DNA from: Deltaproteobacteria bacterium
GTDB taxonomy: Bacteria; Desulfobacterota; Desulfuromonadia; Desulfuromonadales; BM103
Assembly (NCBI GenBank): GCA_024636215.1
Contig: JAGXHL010000063.1
Coordinates: 24,942-88,941, forward strand
Direction: 5' to 3'
Length of the DNA stretch: 64,000 nt
Shown here: piece by piece, positions 19,380 through 29,318 of the stretch
Layout: each line of letters opens with the position of its first letter
Numbering within the stretch: the stretch's first letter is position 1
The notes under the pieces: model-generated
What the model saw: the letters and a program-made list of their open reading frames with translations, nothing else
What the model was told of the DNA's origin: nothing
Databases searched by the model: none
Position numbers and translations under genes: made by a program

Positions 19380-20759
19380 TCATGTGGCGGCAATCTCCGA
19401 AGCGCTCCGGGCGATGTTGCGGTCATTCTTGCCAAGGTACATCGCTTTGTCAGCCAGGTCGATCATCTCTTCCAGGCCTGTAGCGTGAATCGGGTAAGTG
19501 GCATGTCCAACCGTTGCGGTCAAGCGACCGGTGTTGCCGTGACCGATGGAAAACTCGCATTTGGCGATAGACGATCGGATTCTTTCGGCAACAATTTTGG
19601 CACCACGGGTATCGGTTTCTACCAGAAGAGCCGTAAATTCGTCACCACCGTAACGGAACAGCATGTCAGCGTCACGGACACATTCGCGCAACAGTTCACC
19701 GACCTGACGCAGAATGCCGCTCCCGACCAGATGACCATGTTCGTCGTTGATATTCTTGAAAAGGTCGAGGTCGATGAAGGCCACTGAAAACTCCAGACCG
19801 TAACGTTCCGAACGGCGGATTTCCTGTTCAAGTGCTACGCGCAGGTAGCGGTGGTTGTACAGACCGGTCAGATCGTCCGTATAAATCAGCTCCCGGGCGC
19901 CCTGATATTGGCAGGCGTTGCGAAAACCAAGGGAGACCTGGTCGGCAAGAAAGGTCAGACTTTGTTGCGAAGCCGGTTCAGCCAGCTCAGAGTCCTTCGG
20001 GTGACAAAGGACCACGGCTCCATGTTCCTGGTTCTCCGCCGTCATGGGTAGCACCCAGAGAGCTTTCAAGGTCTCGTTCCCTGCAAAGATCGCAGGGACA
20101 TCCGCTTTCTGCAGCAGGGCCGGCGCTTCCATGGTTCTGGTTTTCTCGAGGAGGAGCTCTGCAAGTTCCTTCGCCTCGGCCTCATCGAAGCCCTTTGCGC
20201 TCAGATGGCTGAGACCATTGCGGGTTGCCAGGTAGGCCAGGCCCTGGCCGTGCCCCTGACCAATTTCATTCAGCAGGGTACTCAGTGACTCCTGGAAAAG
20301 GTTGTCGATATTGAGCAGACTGGAAAGGTGCTGGCCTCTCTGGTAGAGACGGATCTGGCTCTGCAGCAGGCTGTTTTCAGCAATCAGACGACGTTGCTCA
20401 AGGCAGGTTTTGACGGTGTGACGCAGTTGTTCGGGATTGCATGGTTTGAGGAGGTAGTCACGTGCCCCGCCTTTTAACGCCTGAATGGCCGTTTCAACGG
20501 TCGCATTGCCGGTGGCGAGAATGATGTCCGGAGATGGATCAAAAGAGCGCGTGCGACGGATTAACTCCAGGCCGCAGATTTCAGGCATGACCATGTCGGT
20601 CAGGATGACATCCACACTTGTTCGCGTCAGGTAATCAAGAGCCTCTGCGCCGGAGCCTACCGACTCGATCATGTAAAGGTCGCCCTCCGAGAGGATCTCG
20701 GTAAAGAGGCGCCGGAAGAAAACTTCATCATCGACAATCAGAATCTTTGGCTTTGGCAT
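19380..20759 (-). CDS. Response regulator diguanylate cyclase (REC-GAF-like-GGDEF)
   Basis: 459 residues. Residues 1-125 are a receiver with phospho-acceptor Asp in VDVILTDMVMPE and Lys in YLLKP. Residues about 150-285 form a GAF-like region (LSSLLNIDNLFQESLSTLLN). The GGDEF domain begins at YTDDLTGLYNHRYL, has active site GGDEF, and an I-site RDAD exactly five residues before it (RDAD-MLFRY-GGDEF), so cyclic-di-GMP feedback inhibition is expected. It is downstream of comEC in the same direction (53 bp). The cognate kinase is not identifiable. Confidence 0.88.
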   Translation of the reverse strand: MPKPKILIVDDEVFFRRLFTEILSEGDLYMIESVGSGAEALDYLTRTSVDVILTDMVMPEICGLELIRRTRSFDPSPDIILATGNATVETAIQALKGGARDYLLKPCNPEQLRHTVKTCLEQRRLIAENSLLQSQIRLYQRGQHLSSLLNIDNLFQESLSTLLNEIGQGHGQGLAYLATRNGLSHLSAKGFDEAEAKELAELLLEKTRTMEAPALLQKADVPAIFAGNETLKALWVLPMTAENQEHGAVVLCHPKDSELAEPASQQSLTFLADQVSLGFRNACQYQGARELIYTDDLTGLYNHRYLRVALEQEIRRSERYGLEFSVAFIDLDLFKNINDEHGHLVGSGILRQVGELLRECVRDADMLFRYGGDEFTALLVETDTRGAKIVAERIRSSIAKCEFSIGHGNTGRLTATVGHATYPIHATGLEEMIDLADKAMYLGKNDRNIARSASEIAAT

Positions 20760-20812
20760 GCTTTAGCCCTTCGTTGATCAGCAATGCAAGTTACCAAAAT
20801 CCTTGCAATGAG

Positions 20813-23203
20813 TCAATTATTATCCCTGTCTGAAGTTGACCTTGTCAGACCCTCCTGTTTCTCTGTGGAGCCTTGCCAGAGATTATTAACGACACGAAAT
20901 TGCAGCATTCCCTGTGTATCGGTTCTGAAGACTTTGACTTTTTGTCTGTTGCAGGCGGCAAGTGTCTGTTGGTGCGGAAACCCATAGGGGTTGCCCAGCC
21001 CGGCCGAGACAAAGGCCACTGTGGGCCTTAACCAGTTCAGATAAGCTGCTGGTTCTGCGTGACGGCTGCCATGATGTGACATTTTCAAAAGCGTCACCTT
21101 CCCGGGAAGACCCGTGTCAATCAGTTGTGACACACCTTTGCCGAAGAGGTCTCCAGTCAACAGCACTCCTTGATCCTGACCGCGAGCGAACACAGCAAGA
21201 GACCGTTCATTGACGTCCCGTAGTTGCTGTGATGGAGCAAAGAGACTGAAAGTCAGGTTGCTGCCGCTGATCAAATGAGTCCATCCTTCGTCGATACGTT
21301 CAATCGGCACTTGTCTGTCGTGCAGCGCTTGTTGCAGGTCCGCAGCAAGGTCTTCAACCTCTGCAGCCAGGTAGAATTTTTCGATCGGGAAACGTTGCAC
21401 GATGAAAGTTAATCCCGAGGTGTGGTCAGGATGATTATGGGTGACAACGACTCCTGCCAGTCGTCTGACGCCCATCCGGCCAAGGGCCGGGCCAACCAGC
21501 CGTTCTCCAGGGTCGATGGATGATCCGGGCAGGCCCCCGCCGTCAATCAGATAGTGAGCTCCTGCCAGTGTGACAAGAGTGGCGTCGCCCTGGCCAACGC
21601 TGATTGCGGTGACCTGAAGCTCGGCAAACGGCTGTCTGGCTGACCAGGCGACAGCCAGGGTCACAGTGATAACCAGCAGACGGAGCCAGCGGTCTGATTT
21701 CTGATTGCCGAAGGGGAGGGCAACAAGGAGCAGCGCGATTAACAACACCAGACCGGAGACAGTCAGATAACAAGGAATTGGCGTCAAGCCAGGCCATTGG
21801 CTGATTATGGTGACGATCTTGATCGCCAGAGTCACCAACTTGGCCGCGACCAACAGGCCCGTCTCCCCAAGCAAATTGGAGAAGGGCAACGCCGCCAGGC
21901 TGAACAAACCCAGCGGCACAGCACCCCAGGCGATTAGTGGAATAGCGAAGAGGTTGGTCAGCAGTCCGGCAGGGCTGAATTGATGGAAGTGCCACAAACT
22001 CGCAGGGGCCGTAGCAAAAGTCGCAGCAATGGTGGTCATCAGCAGGGTTATGGGCCAGCGCACCAGTTTGGCATATCCTACTGTCTTCTTCTGCAAAGGG
22101 GGCAGCCAGATCAGAATGCCTGCGACGCCTGAAAAAGACAGCTGAAAGCCCGGCTGAAAGAGTGCCAGCGGGTTGAAGAGCAAGATGCCGAGTGCCACTG
22201 TGGCCAGCAGTATGCAGGGGTGTGTTCGTCGGCCGCTGGCAAAGAGAACGGCGACAATGCTGGCCATCAAAAAAGCGCGGCGAGTCGCCCACGCATTGCC
22301 GGTCAGCAACAGGTAGGCTGCAAGAGGAGCGATCAACAGAACCGGAACGACCCGTTGGGGTGGACACCAGAGCAGCAAGGTCTGGCTGCGCGTGTAAAAC
22401 CATTTGCCAAGCTGGTAGAAGAGCAAGGCCAAAAGACCGAAGTGAAGACCTGAAATTGCAAACAGGTGTGCAACACCGCTGCCGGCAAGCATCTGTCTCT
22501 GTTCCACGCTGATGCCGCCACGCCAGCCGAGTAAGAGTGCTTGCAGAAAACCTGCGGTATCGTCCGGCACAACCTGGTCGATACGTGCCGCAAGCCGGTA
22601 TCGCCGGTTTTCCAGGTAAGCCTTCTCTGTCGCCGGGTGATTGACCAGAACAGCCACGTCCTCGGCACGCTTGAGAAAGGCCGTGGCGTAAATTCCCTGT
22701 GCTGCTAGGTAGAGAGGGTAGTTGAACTCTCCAGGATTGCCGAAACGTGAAGGCTCTCGCAAAACAGATCGCCAACGAATGATCTGTCCGGGGCGGACCT
22801 GCAATTCACCCTCTTTAATGTAGAGCAGCAGCCGGCCGGTAATCTTTGCTGCGGTTTTTCCTCTGATCAACTGCCGGACGTCTGTCAAGAGGCGATAACC
22901 GCCTGACTCTCTGCTCTCAACACTCAGGATCATGCCTTCTATGACGGCCGCAGGTGTGTCGGTAAATCTGCTGATATGGTTGTTGAAGGCGGGTGGCTTG
23001 AGAGCCTGAGAGGTCTGAATGAATCCGCCCAGGCAGAGCAGGAGTGTCACGGCGAGCCATCCCCATCTTGAATGACGGAGAGGCAGCCAGAGCAGGAACA
23101 ACAGCCCTAAACCCAGGGCGCAACCGGTTGTGTCCCAAGGCGCAATCACGCGCGTCAGGGTGATGCCGGTCGCATATGCGGCCAGCAGCACTATGACAGT
23201 CAA
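20813..23203 (-). CDS. comEC: ComEC/Rec2-type DNA uptake channel
   Basis: 796 residues. N-terminal helices, then an OB-like DUF4131 region, then the Competence membrane domain around LLGWRGGISVEQRQMLAGSG and HLFAISGLHFGLLALL, and a C-terminal metallo-beta-lactamase-like domain with VTHNHPDHTSGL and KMSHHGSRHAEP. It forms the inner-membrane channel for single-stranded DNA in natural transformation. The first codon is TTG at 23203, three bases after the stop of the preceding gene, without a clear SD, so the exact start is uncertain. No other competence genes are in the window. Confidence 0.9.
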   Translation of the reverse strand: MTVIVLLAAYATGITLTRVIAPWDTTGCALGLGLLFLLWLPLRHSRWGWLAVTLLLCLGGFIQTSQALKPPAFNNHISRFTDTPAAVIEGMILSVESRESGGYRLLTDVRQLIRGKTAAKITGRLLLYIKEGELQVRPGQIIRWRSVLREPSRFGNPGEFNYPLYLAAQGIYATAFLKRAEDVAVLVNHPATEKAYLENRRYRLAARIDQVVPDDTAGFLQALLLGWRGGISVEQRQMLAGSGVAHLFAISGLHFGLLALLFYQLGKWFYTRSQTLLLWCPPQRVVPVLLIAPLAAYLLLTGNAWATRRAFLMASIVAVLFASGRRTHPCILLATVALGILLFNPLALFQPGFQLSFSGVAGILIWLPPLQKKTVGYAKLVRWPITLLMTTIAATFATAPASLWHFHQFSPAGLLTNLFAIPLIAWGAVPLGLFSLAALPFSNLLGETGLLVAAKLVTLAIKIVTIISQWPGLTPIPCYLTVSGLVLLIALLLVALPFGNQKSDRWLRLLVITVTLAVAWSARQPFAELQVTAISVGQGDATLVTLAGAHYLIDGGGLPGSSIDPGERLVGPALGRMGVRRLAGVVVTHNHPDHTSGLTFIVQRFPIEKFYLAAEVEDLAADLQQALHDRQVPIERIDEGWTHLISGSNLTFSLFAPSQQLRDVNERSLAVFARGQDQGVLLTGDLFGKGVSQLIDTGLPGKVTLLKMSHHGSRHAEPAAYLNWLRPTVAFVSAGLGNPYGFPHQQTLAACNRQKVKVFRTDTQGMLQFRVVNNLWQGSTEKQEGLTRSTSDRDNN

Positions 23204-23206
23204 GAC

Positions 23207-24352
23207 TTAACGCTCGACGCCGAATGCTGCTATGAATGTCGCGAGGGTGTCGAGGTCGCGTGCCTCGGGATTGGCTTTTTGCTCAAAATCGAGCAGGGTC
23301 CCGGCACGAGACGCGTCGATTTGACGACCTGTCAGACGGAGATAATCAATCCCTCCGCCGGGAGGCAGTTTCAGGGTGATATGGCTTTCTCCGGCGAACA
23401 GGAAAAGCGATTTGAAGGTGACGTCATCAAGATAAGGCTTTGCCTCAAGAAGCAGTTTCTGGTGGTCGCCAATCGAGATCTGGATCGGATTGCCCAGGGC
23501 GCGCAGGGTGAGGTCGTAGAAGCCACTCTTTTCAAGGTACAGTGGAAAGCGGACCGCAGCCGGGAGTGGTCCCGCTCGCAACCACTTGCCACCGCTGGGA
23601 TGGCCGAGGTGCGGGATGTCGACGACATTAACCTGGCTCTGTTGCAGATCTTCTGCCTCGACGACCATGGCAGCGGGATCAGCCGGGAAAAGCTCAGCAA
23701 GCTGCCAGAGTTGCAATAGCGTCGTTTGCAGAACCTGCCAGGTCAAAGGCTCGTCAGGTTGCCAGCCTCTCTCCGGGGTGATTGCCGCCAGGTTCGGAGC
23801 CTGCAGAGAGATATAGTCGATAGACCCGTTCGGAGGCAAGGTGACGAGGATCTCCTGTGCTCCGCTTTGCAATGCAAAGTGGCCAAGGCTGACTTCGGTA
23901 AAAACGGTCTCTGCGTCGGCTGTTAACGGCTCTCCTGCAATCTTTAACAGGTGGCCTGGCTGGCGGAGGTGAGCTTTGATCAGATAGTTACCGCTCACGG
24001 GCAGAGTGAATCTCAGGTGGACCGTGGTTGCTTCTCGTGTACCATGCAGCCAACCCTGGCCACTGAAGGCTCCAAAGTTATTAAACGACATGATTGAGAC
24101 ATTGTCTTCGTCTTTTGCAAAAATATCTTCTGCTTCAAAGCGGAGTTCCCTGTTGCCTGTCAGGATGTTGATGTAATCCGGGTCTTGCGGCTCATCAGGC
24201 AATCCGTATGACCAGCCGGTCGCATCAACCAGGGTAATCATCCAGTCTCTTTGGGTCAACTCTTCGGCATGTCCTGGCAAGGCAGCAAGGATCAGACAGA
24301 GAAATAACAGGAAGTGGCGTGCCAAAGCTTTCATAGATCCATGTGTTTGCAT
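23207..24352 (-). CDS. Secreted protein with two carbohydrate-binding-like beta domains
   Basis: 381 residues. GGAGGG lies 8 nt before the ATG at 24352, so this start is preferred over the internal Met7. A signal peptide ends near GHAEE. Two similar segments follow: one around ELRFEAEDIFAKDEDNVSIM to GSIDYISLQAP, the other around MVVEAEDLQQSQVNVVDI to GGIDYLRLTG. The V/F-EAED start, GG-x-W middle and PPGGGIDYL end resemble CBM6/CBM35 sugar-binding beta-sandwiches. No catalytic domain. It abuts comEC (3 bp), so it is probably co-transcribed; the link to DNA uptake is unexplained. Confidence 0.6.
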   Translation of the reverse strand: MQTHGSMKALARHFLLFLCLILAALPGHAEELTQRDWMITLVDATGWSYGLPDEPQDPDYINILTGNRELRFEAEDIFAKDEDNVSIMSFNNFGAFSGQGWLHGTREATTVHLRFTLPVSGNYLIKAHLRQPGHLLKIAGEPLTADAETVFTEVSLGHFALQSGAQEILVTLPPNGSIDYISLQAPNLAAITPERGWQPDEPLTWQVLQTTLLQLWQLAELFPADPAAMVVEAEDLQQSQVNVVDIPHLGHPSGGKWLRAGPLPAAVRFPLYLEKSGFYDLTLRALGNPIQISIGDHQKLLLEAKPYLDDVTFKSLFLFAGESHITLKLPPGGGIDYLRLTGRQIDASRAGTLLDFEQKANPEARDLDTLATFIAAFGVER

Positions 24353-24732
24353 GAGTAGTCCCTCCAGATTAAAATTATAATTAAAGCATGGATAACAGAC
24401 TCAAGATTATCACAGCAGATCAAGCTTGGAAAGCCTGACGGTTTTGAGGGTTTGAAATGTTTCCTGCGCTTGCCTGCTGTCTGTTGTCAGGGTCAAAAGC
24501 CTGCGGCCGTCAATGCCTCTCATCCCGGCTGGTTTCCACCCGGCATCGGTGCTTTTGCGCAGGCGAAAAGTTGCGGGTCATAGATAATCTCTCAGGAGTT
24601 CCAATCGGTTAGTATTGTCTTCTTCCTGCCTGATGATGTAGGATAATCCACCTTAATCCAATGTGCTTGCCTGCGGAAATGGCAACAGGAATCTCGACCC
24701 CCAACGAAAACTGCACCAGTCAAGGAGTTGTG
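24353..24732. other. Divergent intergenic region with a structured element
   Basis: 380 bp between the leftward comEC operon and the rightward cheY/cheR genes. It holds promoters for both directions (not resolved) and an inverted, bulged repeat at 24499-24564 listed separately. Confidence 0.5.
24499..24564. ncRNA. Unassigned bulged hairpin of 66 nt
   Basis: Nested pairing: GCCTGCG (24499-24505) with CGCAGGC (24558-24564), CCG (24507-24509) with CGG (24547-24549), and ATGCC (24513-24517) with GGCAT (24542-24546), with internal bulges and a 24-nt apical region. This could be a leader RNA of the cheY-cheR unit or part of the opposite leader. It matches no riboswitch I recognise. Confidence 0.3.
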
Positions 24733-25101
24733 ATGGCAAAATCTATTCTGATTGTAGATGATTCCGAAACCGTTCGTCAGGTGCTGCAACTGGCGTTGGG
24801 AAATGCCGGCTATCAGGTAATTGAGGCTGAGGATGGCTTTGATGCGCTTGAGAAGCTCTCTGAAGCACAGGTCGATATGCTGATAACTGACCTGAATATG
24901 CCCAACATGGATGGTCTCGAATTGATCAAGAAAGTCCGTGCAGGCGGCCAGCACAGATTCACTCCAATCGTTATGCTGACGACAGAATCCTCTGAAGAGA
25001 AAAAAAAGGCGGGACGAGAAGCGGGTGCCTCCGGCTGGATTGTCAAACCCTTCAAGCCCGAGCAATTGCTGAAAGTCGTTAAACTGGTGCTTGGCGAATA
25101 A
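24733..25101 (+). CDS. CheY-like single-domain response regulator
   Basis: 122 residues, start ATG 24733 with AAGGAG upstream. A complete receiver: acidic pair in LIVDDSETVRQV, phospho-Asp in MLITDLNMPNMDG, Thr in MLTTESS and Lys in WIVKPFKPEQ. No output domain, so it acts by protein contact, as CheY does on the flagellar motor or another target. It is strongly similar to the product of 34798-35166 (shared VRQVL, TDLNMPNMDG, GASGWIVKPFKPEQLL). It lies 32 bp before cheR. Confidence 0.92.
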   Translation: MAKSILIVDDSETVRQVLQLALGNAGYQVIEAEDGFDALEKLSEAQVDMLITDLNMPNMDGLELIKKVRAGGQHRFTPIVMLTTESSEEKKKAGREAGASGWIVKPFKPEQLLKVVKLVLGE

Positions 25102-25133
25102 CCCTCCTCTCAAGAATCTCAGGTTTGAGGCCT

Positions 25134-26042
25134 ATGTCAGACTTAGAAAAGCCTGGAAACAAGCACAATGCAGGCATGCCGACCAATGCACCGGCTCTGA
25201 AAAGATTCGATGCCCGCCTAACGGATCGGGATTTCGACCGTTTCAGTAAGCTTGTCTACGATCATTGCGGCATCAAGCTGCCTTCGCATAAACGCAGTAT
25301 GCTCGAGGCAAGATTACGCAAACGACTGCGTGTGCATACGCTGTCTTCTTTTGAAGAGTATGCGGAATTGATCTTTTCCAAAGAGGAACCCACGGAAGAG
25401 CTCATCAAATTGATCGACGTTGTGACGACCAACAAAACGGATTTTTTCCGTGAACCTGCCCATTTTGATTACCTGATTCGTTCAGCTCTGCCCTCCCTGA
25501 TTGAGACTTTCGGTGCCGGCATCCACAAGCCGCTGCGTGTCTGGAGCGCCGGTTGCTCGACGGGCAAGGAACCTTACACCCTCGCCATGGTGCTCAAAGA
25601 ATTTCAGCTTGAACAACCGGATTTCAGCTTTGACATCCTCGGCACCGATATCTCAACTGAGGTCCTCGAAAAATCAGTGCAGGGGATTTACGCTGAGATC
25701 AAGGCCGCCCCCATTCCTGAAAAGTTGAAGAAAAAATATCTGCTCAGATCGAAGGACCCCGAAAATCGCATGGTGCGCATTGTCCCCGAATTACGTGCTC
25801 TGGCGCGTTTCCGACGGCTGAATTTCATGGATGATGATTTTGGCTTTCGTGACCCCTTTGACATCATTTTTTGCAGGAACGTCATTATTTACTTTGATCG
25901 ACCGACTCAGGAAAAACTCTTGTCGAAGCTGGTTGATAACCTGGCGTCGGGACGTTACATCTTCCTGGGCCACTCCGAGACGCTCCTGGGTTTGAACCTG
26001 CCGCTCAAGCAGATGGCGCCTTCGGTCTACAGGAAAATATGA
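25134..26042 (+). CDS. cheR: Chemotaxis protein methyltransferase CheR
   Basis: 302 residues from ATG 25134; a TTG at 25125 in frame is a weaker alternative. S-adenosylmethionine-dependent methylation of glutamates on chemoreceptors. N-terminal helical domain, then the SAM site VWSAGCSTGKEPYTLA and the NVIIYFD motif near the C-terminus. The beta-subdomain that binds receptor C-terminal pentapeptides in some CheR proteins should lie between residues about 185 and 240; I cannot judge its specificity. It is 6-10 kb from the rest of the cluster but in the same orientation. Confidence 0.93.
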   Translation: MSDLEKPGNKHNAGMPTNAPALKRFDARLTDRDFDRFSKLVYDHCGIKLPSHKRSMLEARLRKRLRVHTLSSFEEYAELIFSKEEPTEELIKLIDVVTTNKTDFFREPAHFDYLIRSALPSLIETFGAGIHKPLRVWSAGCSTGKEPYTLAMVLKEFQLEQPDFSFDILGTDISTEVLEKSVQGIYAEIKAAPIPEKLKKKYLLRSKDPENRMVRIVPELRALARFRRLNFMDDDFGFRDPFDIIFCRNVIIYFDRPTQEKLLSKLVDNLASGRYIFLGHSETLLGLNLPLKQMAPSVYRKI

Positions 26043-26235
26043 TTTCATCGCATCGCTGCGGCGATGGGGTCGGGCCAAAGGTCATGATCAAACCAGCCTG
26101 AAGGCAAATCTCCTTGAAATGCGTCGATTCTTCTGGCCAGCAATCCGAGCTGATATTCGATCGCTTTGGTGATGTAGAACAAAAGCTCTTGCTGACTGTT
26201 AATGAAGAGAGTCAGTTTACGGTTGTCGATTCGAT

Positions 26236-29205
26236 ATGAAATTCCCGGCATCATTCAAACAATCCCTGACCCTGAGTTTCGTCGTTGTGGCGACCCTGCC
26301 GATTCTGCTGTTGGGGTGGGCCAGTGTTCACTATTTTGAAAAAAAACATCTGGAGACGGTTTCGGGTCTTCTCAACCTGCAGGCTGTGAATGTCAGCAAT
26401 GAAGCCTCTGAATTTCTGCGCGACACCTACAATAGCCTCGCTCTTGTTGAAAAAAACCTGAACTCGAATCTGCTGGGCGAGGACGATGAGATCAACCGCT
26501 ATCTGCAGCTCTCTGTCAACGAATCGAGCAGCTTTGAATCGATTTTCCTGCTCGACGAGAACGACAAGGTGACTCACCTCGGGCTCTCTTCACACTTCGG
26601 GGAAAACCGGCAAGATTATTTTGACCTTGATCTTTCCGCCCATGTTGTTTTTGCCAATCGTCACCGGGCAACCAAGGTCTTCTGGTCGGACACCTTTCTC
26701 TCAACGACAACCGCCGAGCCATCAGTGACTTTGGCGATCTCACTGGAAACAGGGACCCTGCTTGGCACCGTCGGCCTGAAAAAAATATCAACGGAACTTC
26801 TCAATCGACTTGACAAGACAGCTTTGAACATCAGCTTTTCTCTTCTTGACCACCACGGTGTTCTGATCGCCGATTCCCATCCGGAGCGGGTTTCTCAAAG
26901 GCTTAACCTCCTTGAGCATCCGGAAATTCGCGAGGCCCTTGAGCAGCAAATAGAGGTTTACAGCCAATATCACGAAGACCATTCCAGACTCGAGAGTGTG
27001 CAACTGGTCAAAGAGACAGGCTGGGCTGCCTATGTCAGCCTTCCGGTTAAGCTTGCAACGCAGGGACTCGGTCCGCTGCGCTTGTTTTTGTTCAGCTCGC
27101 TTACTGTTGCCGCTCTGTTTGGCATCTGTCTCTCCCTCTGGTTGTCACGGCGGATGCTGAAGCCGATTCTTCTCCTGCGTGATGCAGTCAGTGATGCGGG
27201 CCGGGGTCACTATGGTCAGGTCCTGCAAACTGCTCACTATGAAGAACTGGAAGATTTAAGCGGTAGCTTTCGGCAGATGATAGCGGCTGTTGATGAGAGA
27301 GAAAAGGCCCTCAGAGATAATCGTGCCCGCTACCGTGATCTTGTCAATTCGATCGATGGCATTGTCTGGGAACTCGAATTGGCTACCTTTCGCTTTACCT
27401 ATGTCAGCGATCAGGTTGAATCGATACTGGGGCACACTTCGCAACAGTGGCTTGAAGAACAGGACTTCTGGCTGCAGCATATTCATCATGAAGATCGAGA
27501 ATGGGTTCTGTCTTTCTGTGCGACGGAGACGAACGCCCGCCGTGATCATGATTTCGAGTACCGCATGCTTGCCGGCGACGGTCGCATCGTCTGGTTGAAG
27601 AATGTTGTCTCCGTGATTGTCGAAGATGATAAGCCTGTGCGTTTGCGTGGCGTCATGCTTGACATTACCGAACGCAAAAAGGCCGAACTGGAGCTTCAGG
27701 AAACCTCAAGCCAGCTGCAGTTAAGTGAATCACGGTTTCGAACCGTCTTCCAGATCAACCCCGACGTCGTTCTGATCTCCCGGATCGATAGTGGGGTGAT
27801 CATTGATGTCAACGAAAGCTGTACGAAAGTCAGTGGCTATTCGCGTGATGAAATTATCGGCAAAACGTCCCTTGAGGTTGGTTTCTGGGCCAATGTTGAA
27901 GACCGAGCAAGATTCATAGCCGCACTGTGTGAAAGTGGCCATGTCGAGAATATGGAGATGTTGTTTCGTGCTAAAGATGGCCGCGAAAAAACCGGGTTGA
28001 CGTCTGCCCGAACCTTGATGCTGAATAACGAATTATGTGTCCTGACTGTGATCCGGGATATTACCGCGATGAAGGATGCCGAGACGCGTCTGGTGAGAAG
28101 CGAATCACACCTGCAGTCGATGACGCTGCAATTTCAGGGACTTCTCGAGGCGATTCCCGACCAGATAATGGTCCTCGATAGAGATATGAGGATGGTCTGG
28201 CGGAATCGGTCTTCCGACAAGGCGCAGCTTGGTTACGAGAAAGCTGCGAGAATCCCCTGCTATGAAACTCCCGAGGTTGAGTGTGGTCCAGCCTCTGGAA
28301 ACAGCGAACCCCTGTGCGACAGCTGCCCGGTAAAAAAGACCTTTGCAAGCGGAAACACGGAAGAAGCACAAGTCAGTCTGGCCGATGGTCGAACCCTTTA
28401 TTTCCGGCCCTTCCCGGTTTTCGATGAACAAGGAGAAGTTGTCAATGTCATAGAAATTGTTCAGGATATCAGCGAATCTTTACGACAGAGAGCACAGCAT
28501 ATGCGGACCGGTCAACTCGCCGCCCTGGGTGAACTCGCCGCCGGTGTGGCTCATGAGATCAACAACCCGATCAATGGCGTTATTAATTATGCCCAGCTGA
28601 TACTCAACCAGGCGGCGGCCGAATCACGGGAAGAGGAGCTTTCCAAACGCATCATCCGTGAGAGTGAGAGGGTTGCCACGATTGTACGTGAGCTGCTTTA
28701 CTTTTCCCGTGCAGAGAGCCAGCAGGTTGAAAAAATCACGGTCCTTGACGCACTCAAAGAATCTCTTGCGCTGGCAAAGAATCAACTGGACAAAGAGGGG
28801 GTCTCCCTGCAGATTCAATTGCCTGACAACCTGCCGCTGATCAACAGCCGTAGTCATCAGATTCAACGATTATTCCTCAATCTGATCAGCAATGCGCGTT
28901 ACGCCTTGTCAGAAAAATATCCGGATCACGATCCGAACAAGATCCTGCTGGTCAAGGGCGAGGAGATCGTGCAGGATAATCAGACCTTTGTGTCGATCAG
29001 CTTCCGCGACCAGGGCACAGGGATTCCTGCCGATCTGATTGAGCGCGTGCTGAATCCGTTTGTGACCACCAAGGCGGCCGGCGTCGGTACCGGGCTCGGT
29101 TTGAGTATCAGCCATGAAATAGTCCAGAAGCACGGTGGTGAGCTCAATATTTCGAGTCGGGAGGGTGAATTTACGGAAGTTAGAATCATCTTGCCTGCGG
29201 TTTAG
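26236..29205 (+). CDS. Membrane PAS sensor histidine kinase
   Basis: 989 residues. TM1 about 10-32, a periplasmic dCache-like sensor about 33-280, TM2 about 282-305, HAMP to about 355, then three PAS domains (about 365-490, 495-620, 635-755), HisKA with phospho-His773 in GVAHEINNP, and an HATPase domain (NLISNARYAL, DQGTGI, GVGTGLGLSI). PAS3 carries four cysteines, C675, C683, C694 and C697 (C-x7-C-x10-C-x2-C), which may bind a metal or sense redox. It is followed by REC-PAS and NtrC-type genes, its likely partners. Its N-terminal half and first PAS resemble the kinase at 43953-46928. Confidence 0.9.
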   Translation: MKFPASFKQSLTLSFVVVATLPILLLGWASVHYFEKKHLETVSGLLNLQAVNVSNEASEFLRDTYNSLALVEKNLNSNLLGEDDEINRYLQLSVNESSSFESIFLLDENDKVTHLGLSSHFGENRQDYFDLDLSAHVVFANRHRATKVFWSDTFLSTTTAEPSVTLAISLETGTLLGTVGLKKISTELLNRLDKTALNISFSLLDHHGVLIADSHPERVSQRLNLLEHPEIREALEQQIEVYSQYHEDHSRLESVQLVKETGWAAYVSLPVKLATQGLGPLRLFLFSSLTVAALFGICLSLWLSRRMLKPILLLRDAVSDAGRGHYGQVLQTAHYEELEDLSGSFRQMIAAVDEREKALRDNRARYRDLVNSIDGIVWELELATFRFTYVSDQVESILGHTSQQWLEEQDFWLQHIHHEDREWVLSFCATETNARRDHDFEYRMLAGDGRIVWLKNVVSVIVEDDKPVRLRGVMLDITERKKAELELQETSSQLQLSESRFRTVFQINPDVVLISRIDSGVIIDVNESCTKVSGYSRDEIIGKTSLEVGFWANVEDRARFIAALCESGHVENMEMLFRAKDGREKTGLTSARTLMLNNELCVLTVIRDITAMKDAETRLVRSESHLQSMTLQFQGLLEAIPDQIMVLDRDMRMVWRNRSSDKAQLGYEKAARIPCYETPEVECGPASGNSEPLCDSCPVKKTFASGNTEEAQVSLADGRTLYFRPFPVFDEQGEVVNVIEIVQDISESLRQRAQHMRTGQLAALGELAAGVAHEINNPINGVINYAQLILNQAAAESREEELSKRIIRESERVATIVRELLYFSRAESQQVEKITVLDALKESLALAKNQLDKEGVSLQIQLPDNLPLINSRSHQIQRLFLNLISNARYALSEKYPDHDPNKILLVKGEEIVQDNQTFVSISFRDQGTGIPADLIERVLNPFVTTKAAGVGTGLGLSISHEIVQKHGGELNISSREGEFTEVRIILPAV

Positions 29206-29318
29206 GCTTGTTTTGCAGGTTTCGATTGTTTTATAGACTGCTCGGGGCTGTCTGCCTGATTCCTCTGATTTTTCTCCGACTTTAAATTGCAGGATCATTC
29301 ATGTTAAAGGAGCTTGAA

